64,000 nt of DNA from Desulfovibrio sp. Huiquan2017 (lineage in GTDB: Bacteria > Desulfobacterota > Desulfovibrionia > Desulfovibrionales > Desulfovibrionaceae): the NCBI RefSeq assembly GCF_017351175.1, contig NZ_JAFMPN010000012.1:101430-165429 (forward strand), read 5' to 3'. This document shows, in pieces, positions 44,506-53,421 of the stretch; positions within the stretch are counted from its first letter, which is position 1; each line of letters opens with the position of its first letter. The translations under genes and the position numbers were made by a program. The notes beneath the pieces were generated by a model, which was given only the letters and a program-made list of their open reading frames with translations, was not told where the DNA came from and ran no database searches.

Positions 44506-45699
44506 ATGAATTACTGGTTTATCATTGCCATGGCGGTTTCCACCCTGCTGGTTTTGTACCTGGGGTGGCGGCTGATCAATCCGCTGCACGTCGGCATCAG
44601 GCGCAAGGTCACGCTCTGGTTCCTGCTGGCCCTGCTCCTGTTCGGCCACCGGCTGACCTGGATGCTGCATCGGACCGACCGCGTCCAATTGGTGGCCTGC
44701 GATTCCATCGACTGGATCGGGTTCACTTTTCTCGGGTTCATTTCCATTCTGGTAGTTTTCATGTTGGCCCGCGACATCCCGAGCTTATTCCGGGCCATGG
44801 CCTCTGGCCTGAAACGGCTGTGCACCCGGCGCAGCCAACGGCCTTATTTTCTCGGTCCCAACCTTGGCCGCCGCCGTTTTCTGCTTAACGCCTCCAACGG
44901 CGTATTCCTGGCCGCGGCACTGCCCATGGCGGGGTTCGGGGTGTACAATGCCCGGCGCAAACCCTCGGTGATCCGAAACGAACTGCCCGTGCCCGGCCTG
45001 TCGGACGGCCTGGACGGCTTCACCATCGCCCAGATCTCGGACACGCACATTGGCCCGACCATCCGGGGCGGCTGGGCGCGCACGGTGGTGGCCGTGGTCA
45101 ACGGGCTCTCCCCGGACCTCATCGTGCACACCGGCGATCTGGTGGACGGGGCCGTGGACGGACTCAAGGCGGACGTGGAGCCCTTCGGCGAGTTGCGCGC
45201 CCCGCACGGGGTGTGGTTCTGCACCGGCAACCACGAGTATTATTCCGGGGTCACCGAGTGGTTGGCGGAGGCGCGGCGGCTGGGCATGCGGCCTTTGGTC
45301 AACGAACATGCGATCATCGACACGGGCAACGGCCGGCTCCTGCTGGGCGGGGTCACGGACCTGCGCATGGGCGGGACCGTGCCGGGCCAGGAATCCTCCG
45401 CGGCCCGGGCCATGGCGGGCGCGCCGCCGCACGACGTGTCCGTGCTTCTGGCCCACGAACCCGATTCCGTATACGGGGCCGCCGCCGCAGGCTTCGACAT
45501 CCAGTTGTCCGGGCATACCCATGGCGGGCAGTATTTCCCCTACAACTATGTCATCCATCTCTTTCAGACCTATGTGCGCGGCCTTTACGTGCACGGGAAC
45601 ACGTTGCTCTACGTGAACATGGGCACCGGCTACTGGGGGCCGCCCATGCGCATCGGCACCACCCCGGAGATTACCCTGCACACCTTGCGTCGCGCCTAG
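44506..45699 (+). CDS. Membrane-anchored metallophosphoesterase (YkuE-like)
   Basis: A 397-residue protein with three or four N-terminal membrane helices, an RRRF-type segment before another hydrophobic stretch (about 125-150) and a calcineurin-like phosphoesterase domain (about 165-397). Metal-binding motifs are intact: ISDTHIG, HTGDLVDG, CTGNHEYY, LAHEP and GHTHGG. Relatives act on UDP-diacylglucosamine or other membrane substrates. The catalytic domain is probably periplasmic. It is monocistronic. Confidence 0.9.
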   Translation: MNYWFIIAMAVSTLLVLYLGWRLINPLHVGIRRKVTLWFLLALLLFGHRLTWMLHRTDRVQLVACDSIDWIGFTFLGFISILVVFMLARDIPSLFRAMASGLKRLCTRRSQRPYFLGPNLGRRRFLLNASNGVFLAAALPMAGFGVYNARRKPSVIRNELPVPGLSDGLDGFTIAQISDTHIGPTIRGGWARTVVAVVNGLSPDLIVHTGDLVDGAVDGLKADVEPFGELRAPHGVWFCTGNHEYYSGVTEWLAEARRLGMRPLVNEHAIIDTGNGRLLLGGVTDLRMGGTVPGQESSAARAMAGAPPHDVSVLLAHEPDSVYGAAAAGFDIQLSGHTHGGQYFPYNYVIHLFQTYVRGLYVHGNTLLYVNMGTGYWGPPMRIGTTPEITLHTLRRA

Positions 45700-45717
45700 G
45701 CGCGACCGGCGAAAACG

Positions 45718-45755
45718 AAAAAGCCGACGCACGCATGCGCGCGCGTCGGCTTTCT
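45718..45755. terminator. Intrinsic terminator between the phosphoesterase and permease genes
   Basis: AAAGCCGACGC / GCGTCGGCTTT stem closing a GC-rich loop, between converging genes. Confidence 0.8.
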
Positions 45756-45776
45756 TGCGGCCGTCGTTCCGGGCGT

Positions 45777-47126
45777 CTAGGTCCGGCTGCGCTTGCGGTT
45801 GCGCGGTCCGTTGCCGTGCATGAGCCAGACTCCCGCCACCAGGATGAGCAGGGACAGGGTCAGGAAGTGCAGGAACATGGCCTTTTGGATGGCCCCCCAG
45901 ATGATGTACAGCGACCCGGCCCCGGCCAGGCAAGGACAGATGTAGCGGTTGAAGGGGCCGAGGTCCGTGAAGGTCTTCATGACCCAGGCGTAGAGCGAGA
46001 TGTAGATGACGTAAAGAAAGGCGATGGGCAGTTCGGAGATGTCCATGAAGTTCCCCCACCAGCCCGCGAAGTTCCCGTACCAGACCACGAGCCAGAAGCA
46101 GGACAGGAAGTAGCCGATGACCGCCGAGATGGTGGTGCTGTTGGTCAGCGGATTGACCTTGCTGAACAGGTCCGGCCGCGGCCCCAGGCCGCGCGAGGCG
46201 ATGGAGAACATGCCGCGCGCCGAGCCCATGATCAGCCCGTTCAGGGTGCCCAGGCAGGAGATGATCACGAAAACGGTCAACAGGGTGCCGCCCAGCCGCC
46301 CGAAGATGAGCGAGATGACCCGTACCGGGGCGGCGTCGCCTTCGGCCAGGACCTGGTCGTTGGTCAGGACTCCGGATATGCCCATGTAGTAGAGCATGTA
46401 GATGCAGACCACGGCGATGGTGCCGACCACCAGGGCGCGGGGCAGAGTCCGTTTCGCGTCCTTGAGTTCGGCGTTGATGACCGTGGCGATGATCCAGCCC
46501 TCGTAGGCGAAGGCGGTGGACAGGGTGGCCAACGCAAGACCACCGCCCCCGTTGGATACGGCCTGGGCGGCGGTGGTGAAATTCTCGATGGTCATGCCGT
46601 TGGTCAGTCCGGTGATGGTCCCGAACAGGGCGACCAACCCCAGGGGGATGAGCTTGACCACGGTGGAGGTCACCTGCCACCGTCCGGCCAGGACCGGCGA
46701 AAAATAGTTGAGCAGGAAAAAGGCGGTCAGGTAACCCCAGGCCAGCGGCCACAGGGCCTCTTCCGCGCCGATCAGTCCTTGGGTGTAATTGGCCGAGACC
46801 CAGGCCAGGACGGCCACCAGGGTGGGGTAGTAGATGAAGGTCATGAACCAGGCCACAAGATATCCGGCGGTCCTGCCATAGGCCTGTTCGAAATAATCCA
46901 CCACGCCATTGATCTTTTGGATGCGGGTGGCGATTTTGGAGAAGACGTAGGCGGTGACGACCATGATCACGCCGCCGATGAGCCAGGCGAGCAGGGCCGT
47001 GGGCAGACTGCCCGCCGAAGCGTCAAGGACGTTGTCCGCTTTGAAGAATACGCCTGAGCCGATGACGATGCCCACGACCATGGCGGTCGCGGTCCAAAAG
47101 CCGTACTTTTTTTGAAGGTTTTCCAT
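45777..47126 (-). CDS. Amino acid permease, APC superfamily
   Basis: A 449-residue inner-membrane transporter with about 12 helices. The unwound first helix VVGIVIGSGVFFKADNV carries the substrate backbone-binding GSG motif, and FAYEGWIIATVINAELKDAKRTLPRAL is the conserved helix 6 region. It is closest in look to LAT/YfnA-type exchangers. The substrate is unknown. The start MENLQKKYGF at 47126 is chosen over an extension with no hydrophobic match. It is divergent from the GntR-regulated operon. Confidence 0.9.
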   Translation of the reverse strand: MENLQKKYGFWTATAMVVGIVIGSGVFFKADNVLDASAGSLPTALLAWLIGGVIMVVTAYVFSKIATRIQKINGVVDYFEQAYGRTAGYLVAWFMTFIYYPTLVAVLAWVSANYTQGLIGAEEALWPLAWGYLTAFFLLNYFSPVLAGRWQVTSTVVKLIPLGLVALFGTITGLTNGMTIENFTTAAQAVSNGGGGLALATLSTAFAYEGWIIATVINAELKDAKRTLPRALVVGTIAVVCIYMLYYMGISGVLTNDQVLAEGDAAPVRVISLIFGRLGGTLLTVFVIISCLGTLNGLIMGSARGMFSIASRGLGPRPDLFSKVNPLTNSTTISAVIGYFLSCFWLVVWYGNFAGWWGNFMDISELPIAFLYVIYISLYAWVMKTFTDLGPFNRYICPCLAGAGSLYIIWGAIQKAMFLHFLTLSLLILVAGVWLMHGNGPRNRKRSRT

Positions 47127-47328
47127 AACGATATAAGGTCGCCCTATGCGGGCCGCGTGTGGGTTGGTGACTGGCGGCCCGTTCCTTCCATGCAACCGCA
47201 GCTCCTGCGGCGACGGGCCTCGGACCCCTTACCGCCCCGGCCGGATTACGTCCAGCCCTTTCCCTCCTTTTCTTTTCGGCCTCCTTGGCGATTGCGCCTT
47301 TTGGCCGTATCTTCTCCGTCCGAGTCAC

Positions 47329-47357
47329 TTGACTCCACGGTCAACATGACCTAAACC
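47329..47357 (+). promoter_or_regulatory. Putative promoter of the gntR operon
   Basis: TTGACT, 17-base spacer, TAAACC; the -10 is poor. The operator at 47358-47376 begins at the next base, where a bound repressor would block start-site clearance. Confidence 0.4.
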
Positions 47358-47376
47358 AAATTGGTCCAACCAATTT
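47358..47376. promoter_or_regulatory. Operator for a GntR/FadR-family regulator (PdhR/LldR-like)
   Basis: AAATTGGTccaACCAATTT, perfect 8-base arms around three bases. It matches the published style of PdhR and LldR sites (ATTGGT-N3-ACCAAT) and sits 14 bases before the gntR start, fitting autoregulation and control of the operon. Confidence 0.75.
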
Positions 47377-47390
47377 TCATGAGGCGTATA

Positions 47391-48104
47391 ATGGAAGCCA
47401 GACCCGTCAGCAGAAAAAGTATGTCCGACGAGATCGCCAGTCAGATCAAGGAGATGATTGATCACGGGCGGTTGCAACCCGGTGACCGGCTGCCTGCCGA
47501 GCGCAAGCTGGCCGAGCAGTTCGGGGTGTCCCGGACCACGTTGCGCGAGGGCATCAAGGTTCTGTCCGAGGCCGGGCTCCTGACCAGCCGCCAGGGCGCG
47601 GGGACCTTTGTCAGCCGTCCAGACGACGGGGCTCGGGAAGGGTCCCTTATCGAGGCGATTCTGGCCGGGGACTATGACCTCCAGGACGTCTTCGAGGTGC
47701 GCAAGATGCTTGAGCCCGAGATCGCGGCCCTGGCCGCGCGCAACGGCTCCCCGGACGCCAAGACCCGGCTGGAGGCCATTCTCATGGAACAGGAACAGGC
47801 CATCCGCAGCGGCGAGGTCGTCGGCGGTATAGACCATCGATTCCATCAGGCTTTGGCCGAGGCCTCGGGCAATCCGGTGCTGCGCGAAATGGTCTCGGCC
47901 CTGTACGAAGGTTTTTCACGCAGCCGGGCCGAAGATGTCCAATCCTCCCAGCGGCAGCGGGCCTCCCTGGCCGCTCACCGGGCCATCGTGGAGGCCGTCA
48001 GGAACGGCCATGCCATGCGGGCCGAACGGGCCATGCGGGAGCATCTCGATGAAGTGGAAAGAATCATCTTTGATAATCAAAGAGGAGCATACTCAAGGAG
48101 ATAG
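47391..48104 (+). CDS. GntR/FadR-family transcriptional regulator (LldR/PdhR-like)
   Basis: A 237-residue repressor with an N-terminal winged helix (about 5-75; GDRLPAERKLAEQFGVSRTTLREGIKVL) and an FCD ligand domain (about 95-220) whose Asp/His residues (HRFHQALAEASGNP, HRAIVEAV) bind metal and a carboxylate ligand. It is the first gene of an operon with a 2-hydroxy-acid dehydrogenase and a TauE transporter, so lactate, glycolate or a sulfonate-like hydroxy acid is the likely inducer. GAGG lies 6 bases before the ATG. Confidence 0.93.
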   Translation: MEARPVSRKSMSDEIASQIKEMIDHGRLQPGDRLPAERKLAEQFGVSRTTLREGIKVLSEAGLLTSRQGAGTFVSRPDDGAREGSLIEAILAGDYDLQDVFEVRKMLEPEIAALAARNGSPDAKTRLEAILMEQEQAIRSGEVVGGIDHRFHQALAEASGNPVLREMVSALYEGFSRSRAEDVQSSQRQRASLAAHRAIVEAVRNGHAMRAERAMREHLDEVERIIFDNQRGAYSRR

Positions 48105-48106
48105 CG

Positions 48107-49123
48107 ATGAAGGAAATCAAAGAGAAAGCACGAGAACTGATGAAGGGATTTTGCCGGGTCTGCAAGGTTTGCGACGGCAAGGCCTGCGCGGGCGAGGTCC
48201 CCGGCATGGGCGGCCTGGGCACGGGCACATCCTTCAAGGCCAACATCGAGGCCCTGGAAGGATTCCGCCTGAACATGCGCCTGCTGCATGACGCGGCCGA
48301 GCCCGATACCTCCACCTCCCTGCTCGGCATCGACCTGTCCATGCCGGTCCTGGCCGCGCCCATCGGCGGCGTGTCCTTCAACATGGGCGGCGGCGTGTCC
48401 GAGGAAGATTACATCGACGCTGTTGTCGGCGGCTGCCGGGCTGCCGGGATCATCGGCTGCACCGGCGACGGCGTGCCGCCGTTTCTTCACGAGGCCGGGT
48501 TTGCGGCCATCGAGAAAAATGCGGGCCACGGCATTCCGTTCATCAAGCCGTGGGAAGGCGGGGAACTGCGCGAGAAGTTTGAAAAGGCGCGGAAGACCGG
48601 CTGTACTATATTCGGCATGGACGTGGACGCCGCCGGGCTGATCACTCTCCGCCAGATGGGCCGTCCCGTGGCTCCCAAACCCGTGGCCGAGCTGAAGAAG
48701 ATCATCGACATGGTCCACGGCTGGGGCGCCAAGTTCATCCTCAAGGGCATCATGACGCCGGACGAGGCCGAGCTGGCCGTTGAGGCGGGCGCGGACGCCA
48801 TCATCGTCTCCAACCACGGCGGACGCGTGCTCGACCATACCCCCGGCACGGCCGAGGCCCTGCCCGACGTGGCGGAAAAGGTCCATGGCAAGATCACCAT
48901 CCTGGTGGACGGCGGCATCCGCACCGGCGCGGACGTGCTCAAGATGTTGGCCCTGGGCGCGGACGGCGTGCTCATCGGCCGCCCCGTGTCCGTGGCCGCC
49001 GTGGGCGGCTTGCAGGAAGGGGTGGAGAAGTACTTCGAGACGATCAAGTCGCAGCTTTCCGGGGCCATGGTCCTGACCGGCTGCAAGGATATCGCCTCCA
49101 TCGACACCAACGTCCTGTTCTAA
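48107..49123 (+). CDS. FMN-dependent alpha-hydroxy-acid dehydrogenase with N-terminal Cys motif
   Basis: A 338-residue enzyme of the lactate/glycolate oxidase family, oxidising 2-hydroxy acids with FMN. The active-site His is in SNHGGRVLD, and DGGIRTGADVLKMLALGA plus GRP bind the FMN phosphate. Ahead of the barrel, C16, C19, C22 and C27 (CRVCKVCDGKAC) form a ferredoxin-like CxxCxxCx4C cluster that could hold [4Fe-4S] and pass electrons on, replacing oxygen as acceptor. It is shorter than E. coli LldD. It starts 2 bases after the regulator gene. Confidence 0.92.
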   Translation: MKEIKEKARELMKGFCRVCKVCDGKACAGEVPGMGGLGTGTSFKANIEALEGFRLNMRLLHDAAEPDTSTSLLGIDLSMPVLAAPIGGVSFNMGGGVSEEDYIDAVVGGCRAAGIIGCTGDGVPPFLHEAGFAAIEKNAGHGIPFIKPWEGGELREKFEKARKTGCTIFGMDVDAAGLITLRQMGRPVAPKPVAELKKIIDMVHGWGAKFILKGIMTPDEAELAVEAGADAIIVSNHGGRVLDHTPGTAEALPDVAEKVHGKITILVDGGIRTGADVLKMLALGADGVLIGRPVSVAAVGGLQEGVEKYFETIKSQLSGAMVLTGCKDIASIDTNVLF

Positions 49124-49137
49124 AGGAGCAGCAACCT

Positions 49138-49938
49138 GTGATTACCACCTATATCCTGTACATATGCCTTGGAGCCGTGGCCGGTGTTCTGGCCGGGCTG
49201 CTCGGCATCGGCGGGGGGCTGGTCATCGTGCCCATGCTCAACTTCGCCTTCGAGTGGCAGCAGTTCCCGGCGGAGCATATCCAGCATATCGCGTTGGGCA
49301 CGTCCATGGCCACCATCATCTTCACCTCCCTGTCCAGCATGCGCGCCCATCACAAGCGCGGAGCCATCAATTACGCCGCCTTCTGGCGGCTGGCCCCCGG
49401 CATCATCGTCGGCACCTACCTGGGCTCGTGGATCGCCTCCCTGCTGTCCACCCTGTTCCTGAAGGTCTTCTTCGGTCTGTTCCTGTATTACGTGGCCACA
49501 CAGATGCTTCTGAACATCAAGCCCAAGGGTGAACGCGACCTGCCGGGGCGCGCGGGCACTTTCGCCGCAGGCAGTGGCATCGGCGTCTTCTCGGCCCTGG
49601 TCGGCATCGGCGGCGGCACCCTGACCGTGCCCTTCCTGTCCTGGTGCAACCAGACCATACACATGGCCATCGGCACGGCTGCGGCCGTGGGGCTGCCCAT
49701 CGCCCTGGCGGGCACCACCGGGTATGTCATCAACGGCTGGTCCGTGTCGGGCATCCCCGGCCCGCACCTCGGCTACGTGTACATCCCGGCCCTGCTCGGC
49801 ATCATCGTGACCAGCACCCTGACCGCGCCTTTCGGCGCCAAGCTTGCCCACAGCCTGCCTGTGGGCAAGCTGAAGAGGATATTCGCTATTCTCCTGTTTC
49901 TGGTCGGTACGCGCATGCTTTGGAGCGCCTTCATGTAG
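49138..49938 (+). CDS. TauE/SafE-family anion exporter
   Basis: A 266-residue membrane protein of the TauE/SafE (DUF81) family with about eight helices and the repeated Gly motifs AGLLGIGGGLVIVPML and SALVGIGGGTLTVPFL. Members export sulfite, sulfoacetate or other organic anions. Placement after a 2-hydroxy-acid dehydrogenase suggests the ion is a substrate or product of that enzyme. The start is GTG with AGGAG 9 bases upstream. A strong terminator closes the operon. Confidence 0.9.
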   Translation: MITTYILYICLGAVAGVLAGLLGIGGGLVIVPMLNFAFEWQQFPAEHIQHIALGTSMATIIFTSLSSMRAHHKRGAINYAAFWRLAPGIIVGTYLGSWIASLLSTLFLKVFFGLFLYYVATQMLLNIKPKGERDLPGRAGTFAAGSGIGVFSALVGIGGGTLTVPFLSWCNQTIHMAIGTAAAVGLPIALAGTTGYVINGWSVSGIPGPHLGYVYIPALLGIIVTSTLTAPFGAKLAHSLPVGKLKRIFAILLFLVGTRMLWSAFM

Positions 49939-49990
49939 CCCGCCTACCAGGCGGATTCGTCCCCGATGGTTTCGGGACGGCAACAACAAA

Positions 49991-50018
49991 GGGACTGCCC
50001 ACGGGCAGTCCCTTTTTC
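49991..50018. terminator. Intrinsic terminator after the gntR operon
   Basis: GGGACTGCCC / GGGCAGTCCC stem with a two- to three-base loop and T5, between converging genes. Confidence 0.85.
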
Positions 50019-50042
50019 TTGTTTGTCTGTTTTGTCTTCGCC

Positions 50043-50366
50043 CTACAGGCCGTTGTTCTGCTGGTGGGCGTCGAGGACGTTGTCCACGCGGACGAGCTTC
50101 TGCTCGATCCGGCCGGGCTTGATGGTGTAGCGGGTCACGGTCCATTCGAGCTGGTCGATGAATTCCACATGGCCGTAGCCGTTTTCCGGCAGCAAGTCGC
50201 GGACGGCCTCAATGAAGTCATCGATGAGGATGTAATGGCCCTCGTGGTCCACGCGCAGGACGTCGCCGTCGTAGGCCACCTGCTCGAAGGGGCAGAGGTC
50301 CTTGATCTTGTCGTACATTTCCGGGTTGACGCGGTGAAAGTCACCGTAGACGCGGACATCTTCCAT
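50043..50366 (-). CDS. Hypothetical protein
   Basis: A 107-residue acidic soluble protein with no recognised domain (FEQVAYDGDVLRVDHEGHYILIDDFIEAVRDLLP). The C-terminal half is strand-rich (WTVTRYTIKPGRIEQKLVRV). It lies 42 bases after the glycosyltransferase gene on the same strand and may be co-transcribed. Function unknown. Confidence 0.7.
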   Translation of the reverse strand: MEDVRVYGDFHRVNPEMYDKIKDLCPFEQVAYDGDVLRVDHEGHYILIDDFIEAVRDLLPENGYGHVEFIDQLEWTVTRYTIKPGRIEQKLVRVDNVLDAHQQNNGL

Positions 50367-50408
50367 GGTCGTTCTCCCTTGGGATCGTGTTGACCTTGAA
50401 GTAGGCGT

Positions 50409-52103
50409 TCAGCTTCGGGCGGTCAACCCCAGGCGGTCGGCCAGGAAGCGGGCCTTGCATTCGAGGTCGGCCCAGAGCAGCGCGCTGTTCTCCCGACCCA
50501 GGCGGATCAGTTCCGCGTCCGAATACTTGGTGTCCAGCTTGAGTTTGTTGCCCATGATCAGGCCGATTTGCCGGGCGGTCTTGGATTTGGCAAGCGACGA
50601 ATGCTGTACGTGGCGTACGGCCAGGCTGCCCACGTACAAGGCGGGCGTGCCGTCGAGCCCCGCGCGCAGGTCGCGGTCCAGGTCATCGAACTGGGACGGG
50701 GTGTAGCGCAGGTCGAAGCCGCCTGTGCGCGCGATGGAGGCGATGGAGACCAGGTGGCAGCAGCCCGATACGGACAAGCAGGGCCGGGTATAGGTGAACA
50801 GCCCGGAGTCAGGGCTTCCGGCGCAGTTGTCGTAGACCTGCACCCGGTTGGGCAGGGTGTCGGGCTCGGGGGCCGGCGGGGGCGAGGGAAAGAGATTGTA
50901 GTCCGCCGACTGCAACCCGTGGGGCGGAACCGCGCCGGTGATCCGGCAGCCCACGGCGCCGATGTCGTCGCGGCCTTCCACCGGGCCGAGGAGCCGCCGC
51001 AGCCAGTCCGGGGGCAGGACGACGTCGTCGTCCAGGAAGGCCGCCCACTTGGCCCGGCGCACCTCGGGCAGCGACAGGAGCCAGTTGCGCGCGGCGGGCG
51101 CGCCCACGTTGACCGGCAGGGTCTCGACGAGGAGGCGGTCCGCGCCGAATCGTCGGACTGCGCTGGCCAGGACCCGGTCCGTGTGGTCCGTGGACCCGTT
51201 GTTCAGGGCGAAGATCCTGGCGGGGCCGAGGTCGCTTGCGTACAGGGAATCCAGGGTTGCGGCCAGGAGGTCCGCCTTGTTCCATGAGTAGACCAGCACG
51301 GCCGCCTCGCCGCAGGCTTCCGGGGCTGCCACGGGAGCGGGACGGAAAATGTCGTGGAGCTTGAGGGTCAGGTTGACGTGCCAGGGGATGGCCTGCCACA
51401 GCCCGGCCAGCGCTCCCTTGGCCTCGCCGGTGCGGCCCAGGCGCAGCAAGGTTTCGCCGCCCGCATAGGCCCGCCACAGCCCCCACAGATTCGGATCGAG
51501 GGCCTCGATGACCGGCAGGGCTTCCTCGGGCGGCAGGCAGTGGAAGGCCCGGTCCGCTTCGAAGCGCGCTCGCAGGGGCAGGGTTGGGCCGGTCCATTTG
51601 ACCATGTCCAGGGCGGCCATGGCGATCTCGGGACGATCCAGGTGGAGGAGGTCCCTCCAAATGAAATGCAGCCAGCCGAGCCCTTTGGCCGGGTCGCCCA
51701 GGACCACGGCCAGAAATCGCAGGATCAGCCCTCGGTCGTCCTGCCGGGCCAGATCGTACCAGACCTCCGTGGCCTCGCCCTCTTCGGGCCTGCCGAGGTC
51801 GGCGGACAAGACCATGAGGCGGGCCAGGGTGGGGTCCGCCTTGAGCCCCAGGTTGACCGCCTTGACCGCCCATCGGGCCAGCTTCGGATCGAGCGGGTGG
51901 GCCTGCATGCCCCACAGGGCCATGCCCACGGCCGCGGACCGGCAGCCGGGATGCTTCTCGCTCAGGATGAACAGGCCGGGCAGCAATCCGGCCAGAGCCT
52001 CGGGCAGCCCCATGCCCAGTTGCCAGCCGGAAAAATGGCGTGAGAAGGCGGGCTCGACGGGCGCGCAGGGCGGCAGGATATGTGGGAAGGCGAAACGGTT
52101 CAT
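50409..52103 (-). CDS. Glycosyltransferase family 2-like protein with N-terminal helical repeats
   Basis: A 564-residue protein. Residues ~1-255 are Ala/Leu-rich helices resembling TPR-type repeats; residues ~260-510 are a GT-A domain: AVLVYSWNKADLLAATLDSLY, ALNNGSTDHT and the metal-binding FLDDDVVLPPDW. The acceptor is probably an envelope polysaccharide or glycoprotein. It follows lpxB by 38 bases on the same strand, so it may be part of a lipopolysaccharide operon. Confidence 0.87.
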   Translation of the reverse strand: MNRFAFPHILPPCAPVEPAFSRHFSGWQLGMGLPEALAGLLPGLFILSEKHPGCRSAAVGMALWGMQAHPLDPKLARWAVKAVNLGLKADPTLARLMVLSADLGRPEEGEATEVWYDLARQDDRGLILRFLAVVLGDPAKGLGWLHFIWRDLLHLDRPEIAMAALDMVKWTGPTLPLRARFEADRAFHCLPPEEALPVIEALDPNLWGLWRAYAGGETLLRLGRTGEAKGALAGLWQAIPWHVNLTLKLHDIFRPAPVAAPEACGEAAVLVYSWNKADLLAATLDSLYASDLGPARIFALNNGSTDHTDRVLASAVRRFGADRLLVETLPVNVGAPAARNWLLSLPEVRRAKWAAFLDDDVVLPPDWLRRLLGPVEGRDDIGAVGCRITGAVPPHGLQSADYNLFPSPPPAPEPDTLPNRVQVYDNCAGSPDSGLFTYTRPCLSVSGCCHLVSIASIARTGGFDLRYTPSQFDDLDRDLRAGLDGTPALYVGSLAVRHVQHSSLAKSKTARQIGLIMGNKLKLDTKYSDAELIRLGRENSALLWADLECKARFLADRLGLTARS

Positions 52104-52141
52104 ACGGTTGCCGATTAGCAGAAATTCGGGGTTCGGGCCAG

Positions 52142-53290
52142 TCAGCCGGTCGGTCCGGCCGCGACTTTGAGGTCGTCGAGGATGATTTGCGCGGCCCGGC
52201 CCGGTGCGCCGGGATCGCCGACCATGGTGCGCAGGACCTTGAGGCCGTTTTTGATCTCGTCATAGGCCGTCGCGTCGTCCAGCCAGGTCCGGGCGGTGCG
52301 GGCCAGGTTCTCGGCCGAGGCCTTCTTGCCGATGAATTCGGGGTAGATTTCACGCCCCAGGATCAGGTTGGGCAGCGAGATGTATTGGACGTTGACGAGC
52401 ATCCGGGCGATCAGTTCGGACAGGGGCGAGACCTTGTAGGCCACCAGCACCGGGGTGCCGATGAGGGCCGTTTCCAGGGTCACCGTGCCCGAGGCGGCCA
52501 TGATGAACCGGCATGACCGGAAGGTTTCATAGCGTTCATCCGGGGAGACGAAGGATACCGGGATGTCCTCGGGCCACAGGGAGCGCAGCAGGGATTCATC
52601 CAGGCCCGGTGCGCGGACCAGCACGTATTCCAGATCGGGATGGGCTCCGGCCAGTTGCCGGGCCGCGTCCGCGAAGACTGGCAACAGGGCGGAGACTTCC
52701 TTGGTTCGGCTGCCCGGCAGCAGCCCGATGCGGTTGTCCCGCACCGGCATTTCATCCAGCCGGTCCAAGGGGAGCACGTCCATGAGTGGATGGCCCACAT
52801 AGGCCACATCCATGCCGTACCCGGCATAGAAATCTTGCTCGAAGGGCAGGATGCAGATGACCTTGCGGACGAACTCGCGCAGGAATGTAGCCCGACCCGA
52901 ACGCCAGGCCCAGACTTGCGGGCTGATATAATAATAGACTGGGATGCCTAGTTTTTTTGCCATGCGGGCAATGCGGAAGTTGAACTCCGGACAGTCCACC
53001 AGGACAATGGCCCGGGGGCGGATGGCCGCAAGCTCGTTCTTGATCGTTCCGAGCAGCTTGAGGATGCGCGGCAGGCCGCCCAGGATTTCGGTGATACCGA
53101 CCAGGGATATTTCGCGCATGGAATGGCGCGTCGTCAGCCCTTCCTGTTCCATGGCCGGGCCGCCCATGCCGGTGAAGGACACATCGGGGGCCAGGGCCCG
53201 GAACGCCTTCATCAGCTCCGCGCCGTGCAGGTCGCCGGAGGCCTCGCCCACGCTGAACCAGATGGGGCCGGATGGATTGCCTTTGTACAT
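52142..53290 (-). CDS. lpxB: Lipid-A-disaccharide synthase
   Basis: A 382-residue GT19 enzyme that joins UDP-2,3-diacylglucosamine and lipid X at the inner-membrane face in lipid A synthesis. SVGEASGDLHGAELM, VDCPEFNFRIA, YYYISPQVWAW, LPGSRTKEV and ASGTVTLETAL are family hallmarks. Length is normal. It is divergent from a Gfo/Idh oxidoreductase gene; the other lpx genes are not in this window. Confidence 0.95.
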   Translation of the reverse strand: MYKGNPSGPIWFSVGEASGDLHGAELMKAFRALAPDVSFTGMGGPAMEQEGLTTRHSMREISLVGITEILGGLPRILKLLGTIKNELAAIRPRAIVLVDCPEFNFRIARMAKKLGIPVYYYISPQVWAWRSGRATFLREFVRKVICILPFEQDFYAGYGMDVAYVGHPLMDVLPLDRLDEMPVRDNRIGLLPGSRTKEVSALLPVFADAARQLAGAHPDLEYVLVRAPGLDESLLRSLWPEDIPVSFVSPDERYETFRSCRFIMAASGTVTLETALIGTPVLVAYKVSPLSELIARMLVNVQYISLPNLILGREIYPEFIGKKASAENLARTARTWLDDATAYDEIKNGLKVLRTMVGDPGAPGRAAQIILDDLKVAAGPTG

Positions 53291-53421
53291 GGACAGTTAG
53301 TAGCGTATGTCCCGTCCGGCCGCAAGGCGAACCGGCCCCTTGCCCCTTTCCGGGGTTGCCATGGGAGCCGGAGCCCTGTACTACACACTCGCAACGAGAA
53401 CGCTGGAACGAGGATATATAC

